The notes under the pieces: generated by a model
The model's input: the letters and a program-made list of their open reading frames with translations, nothing else
Told to the model about the DNA's origin: nothing
The model's database searches: none
Position numbers and translations under genes: made by a program
Source: a bacterium
GTDB lineage: Bacteria; UBP6; UBA1177
Assembly: GCA_017645765.1 (NCBI GenBank)
Contig: JAGCNV010000057.1
Location: 1-64,000, forward strand
DNA: 64,000 nucleotides
Direction of reading: 5' to 3'
Shown: in pieces, positions 61,923-64,000 of the stretch
Layout: the number at the start of each line of letters is the position of its first letter
How positions within the stretch are numbered: position 1 is the first letter of the stretch

Positions 61923-64000
61923 TTACCGATTTTTTTCTTCTCCGGTTTCAAGCAGCTGACCTTGGAATATTCCAGAATTTTTGATGAAAAATACCGCCTT
62001 GAGAGGTTCTGCAAAAATTTCGAGTTTTTTCGCATAATCCTCTTCCTCACCTTTTTCAGGCGTATTCAGACCTAGAAAAACAACATCGGCAACGCCGCTG
62101 ACACGGCTTAAGACATGTTCAAAAAGTTCATCTTTTTCCTTAATGATTATCATTGGTTCAGCACTTATTCTCGAATCTGCCGAAAGTTTTCTGAGTTCCG
62201 CTTCGGCGCCCTCTTCAGCTGATTCATCCGGAATCATTCTGAGAAGTTTGATGACCGCGTTATCCCACGCCGGAGACTTGGTGAGAAGATAAGCTAAAAG
62301 CAGCATCAGATCGCCGTTCCTCTGCAAACCGCCCCACCAGACATGAATCGTTTTCTGCGAGTTCTTGATATTGAAATCGGGCGAAACCTTGCCTATTACC
62401 GTCGATTTTTTAAGGGTAGCCACACGGCGCATGACAGAAAGATAACGCGGCAGGTACTTTTCCACATCGTCGGGCCAGCACATCATTATCGTGTTAGAGC
62501 GCAGCCCAGCAATTCCGTTTGACTGGACCGCAGCAAGGATTCCCTCTTCGAAATTTTCCATGACAGTCAATTCAGGAAAAACCGAAAGAGAGTGCTTTTT
62601 GTAAAAATTCTCCATAAAATCGACTTCTTTCTCGATTTTAAGGTTATCTTCGCCGAGTCTGCCGAATATGACTTTCGTGACAGTGACTATTCCGCTGCTG
62701 AGACCAAAATCTGAAGCAAATCCGACAAGTTTTATCTGTTTTTCGTTGTCGTTTATGAAAACCTGAATGTAGGGACGCCAGTTTCTCGGAGTCATTTTGA
62801 GGTCTTTCAGCTGAACCAGCGAATTTTTGATGAGATTTTCGTAAACACCGCGCCTTGCGTCACCGACTGCAGAATTTTGCGCCGCGACACGTCTCAGAAT
62901 GAAGTAAAGTATAACTTCGATGATTATAGCGACTACGCTGAGCATAGGATCAATGAGGAACATTACGATTATGCAGGCGATGCCGCCGACAAGACTGATG
63001 ATTGCCGGAATTTTGAACTGCGGCCGCCACGAAGGCTCGTTGCTGATCGTTTCAAGCGCCGCCGTTATATTGACAATACCGTAAACCGTAAGGAAAAATA
63101 TGGTAAGAATCGAAGCGACCGTGTTGAGATCTCCGAGAAAAACCGCTCCGCAGGCGATTAGCAGCGAAAGTGCGAACGAAGCATACTCCCCTTTTTTCGA
63201 CTTCAGAAAACCGAGAGCCTTTTTGTTTCCGACCTGATCGCACGCCATCGCGATAAAAGTCCGCGGCGCACCGAGCATCGATCCCACAGCACTTGAAAAA
63301 ATCGCGCCGAAAAGTCCGGGGAGAATAACTATATTTCCATTTACCGGCGAAATTCTCGACCAGATCATCGGATCTTTAAGCATTTCCGGATCAGAAGTCG
63401 AACCCATCGAAAGGAAAAGCGGAAGAGTGATATAAAACGCAAAACCGGTGAGAGTCGCAGCAATAGCACCAATCGGAATCGATTTTTGCGGATTTTCCAG
63501 ATCTCCCGACAGTCCCAAGCCCGCCATAATTCCGCTTACGGCAGGGAAAAATATCGCCATAGCCGTAAAAAACGAAAGATCTCCGTGTCTTTGAAAAATT
63601 TCTCCGACACTTGTCGGGAAAGTCGAAAAACAACCGGTAAAACTTCCTTTCATAAACGCGCCGATTATCAGGAAAAGTATTGAAACTGCTACGAAAATCA
63701 TAACCGGGATCTGAGTTTTCATCGCAAAACCGGCTCCGATGAAAGAAACTGCCGCAACAACCGCGATTATTCCGAAAGTAACCGCATAAAGCGAAAAGGA
63801 AGTCTCGAAAAGCATCTTTATGACTTCGGCGAGACCGAACGAATAGAGCGTTATCGAAAGCGCTTGAGAAAGAAAAAGAGGAAGTCCGACAGCTCCGCCT
63901 ATTTCAAAGCCCAAACTTCTCGAAACAATGTAGTAAGCTCCCCCTACACCCACTTTTTTGTTGGTCGCAATAGATGAAAACGAGAGGGTTGTTATTAAAG
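61923..64000 (-). CDS. SLC12-type cation-chloride/amino-acid transporter, 5' end outside the window
   Basis: The frame stays open to the right edge: upstream of the GTG at 63,953 it reads TLSFSSIATNKKVGVGGAYY, the third-helix motif of the cation-chloride cotransporter (SLC12) branch, so the true start lies beyond 64,000. At least 692 residues are present. Membrane segments occupy the first ~370 residues (ISRSLGFEIGGAVGLPLF-like, SGIMAGLGLSGDLENPQKSI, SSAVGSMLGAPRTFIAMA). A ~300-residue cytoplasmic C-terminal domain with universal-stress-like folds follows. Chloride-coupled potassium/sodium transport is the family's known role, but amino acid transport is possible. Confidence 0.88.
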   Translation of the reverse strand, partial: LITTLSFSSIATNKKVGVGGAYYIVSRSLGFEIGGAVGLPLFLSQALSITLYSFGLAEVIKMLFETSFSLYAVTFGIIAVVAAVSFIGAGFAMKTQIPVMIFVAVSILFLIIGAFMKGSFTGCFSTFPTSVGEIFQRHGDLSFFTAMAIFFPAVSGIMAGLGLSGDLENPQKSIPIGAIAATLTGFAFYITLPLFLSMGSTSDPEMLKDPMIWSRISPVNGNIVILPGLFGAIFSSAVGSMLGAPRTFIAMACDQVGNKKALGFLKSKKGEYASFALSLLIACGAVFLGDLNTVASILTIFFLTVYGIVNITAALETISNEPSWRPQFKIPAIISLVGGIACIIVMFLIDPMLSVVAIIIEVILYFILRRVAAQNSAVGDARRGVYENLIKNSLVQLKDLKMTPRNWRPYIQVFINDNEKQIKLVGFASDFGLSSGIVTVTKVIFGRLGEDNLKIEKEVDFMENFYKKHSLSVFPELTVMENFEEGILAAVQSNGIAGLRSNTIMMCWPDDVEKYLPRYLSVMRRVATLKKSTVIGKVSPDFNIKNSQKTIHVWWGGLQRNGDLMLLLAYLLTKSPAWDNAVIKLLRMIPDESAEEGAEAELRKLSADSRISAEPMIIIKEKDELFEHVLSRVSGVADVVFLGLNTPEKGEEEDYAKKLEIFAEPLKAVFFIKNSGIFQGQLLETGEEKNR

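Noticed and set aside
1-64000. A reverse transcriptase or template repeat for the proposed DGR
   Set aside because: I found no protein with reverse-transcriptase motifs and no A-rich copy of the variable block in the window. If present, they lie elsewhere.
1-64000. CRISPR arrays, rRNA genes or tRNA genes
   Set aside because: No regularly spaced identical repeats with unique spacers, and no rRNA or convincing tRNA sequence, were seen in the gaps between genes.

Overview
The window reads as a chromosome segment of an anaerobic Gram-negative bacterium. BamA, apolipoprotein N-acyltransferase (Lnt) and many signal-peptide lipoproteins point to an outer membrane. The rubrerythrin, desulfoferrodoxin, flavodiiron and rubredoxin operon points to an anaerobe. 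The code is standard, Shine-Dalgarno sites are strong (AGGAGG/GGAGG), and TTG starts occur. The acidic-linker lipoproteins carrying DUF1566 domains and the seven-POTRA Omp85 protein suggest an uncultured deltaproteobacterium- or Myxococcota-like lineage, but the phylum is an inference.

Layout. 0-5 kb: a CDP-alcohol phosphatidyltransferase and two DUF1566 lipoproteins. 5-14 kb: MFS transporter, GAPDH-like enzyme, acidic-repeat lipoprotein, membrane transporter-like protein, glycosyltransferase plus TPR-like partner, uvrC. 14-21.8 kb: a surface-lipoprotein region with a six-module, two-DUF1566 lipoprotein, a large two-repeat exported protein, a further DUF1566 lipoprotein and a Bro-N antirepressor-like gene, interspersed with palindromic repeats. 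21.8-34.6 kb: mfd, an RluD-type pseudouridine synthase, a PopZ-like protein, ruvX, yhbY, bamA, a GH13 lipoprotein, a Sua5/YciO protein, a nitroreductase. 34.6-43.5 kb: accessory region with a Phd/RelE-type toxin-antitoxin pair, an AT-rich island (a gene broken by two frameshifts, a GHKL ATPase-nuclease, a membrane coiled-coil protein, a 35-residue ORF, a nuclease-DUF2075 NTPase), a truncated vsr gene and an AlbA_2/Schlafen-type gene. 43.5-47.7 kb: membrane protein, CPBP protease, nucleoside salvage pair, and a ToxN/AbiQ type III toxin with promoter, structured RNA and terminator. 47.7-51 kb: oxidative-stress operon and truB. 51-64 kb: minus-strand housekeeping (GT5-half protein, serS, rimO, TauE, cstA, lnt, ybeY, pgpH-like, SLC12-type transporter running off the right edge).

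The most striking observation is in the 14,574-16,994 lipoprotein. Two 119-bp segments at the ends of its two DUF1566 domains differ at 21 positions, 20 of them at codon positions 1 or 2 of codons ending in C or T, and the flanks diverge sharply. This is the pattern left by adenine-directed mutagenesis in a diversity-generating retroelement (DGR). No reverse transcriptase or template repeat is visible in the window, so these would be remote variable repeats. A related segment ends the 19,154-20,239 gene. Second in interest is the AT-rich putative defence island, whose right edge lies inside a vsr gene, close to Phd/RelE-type and ToxIN-type systems.
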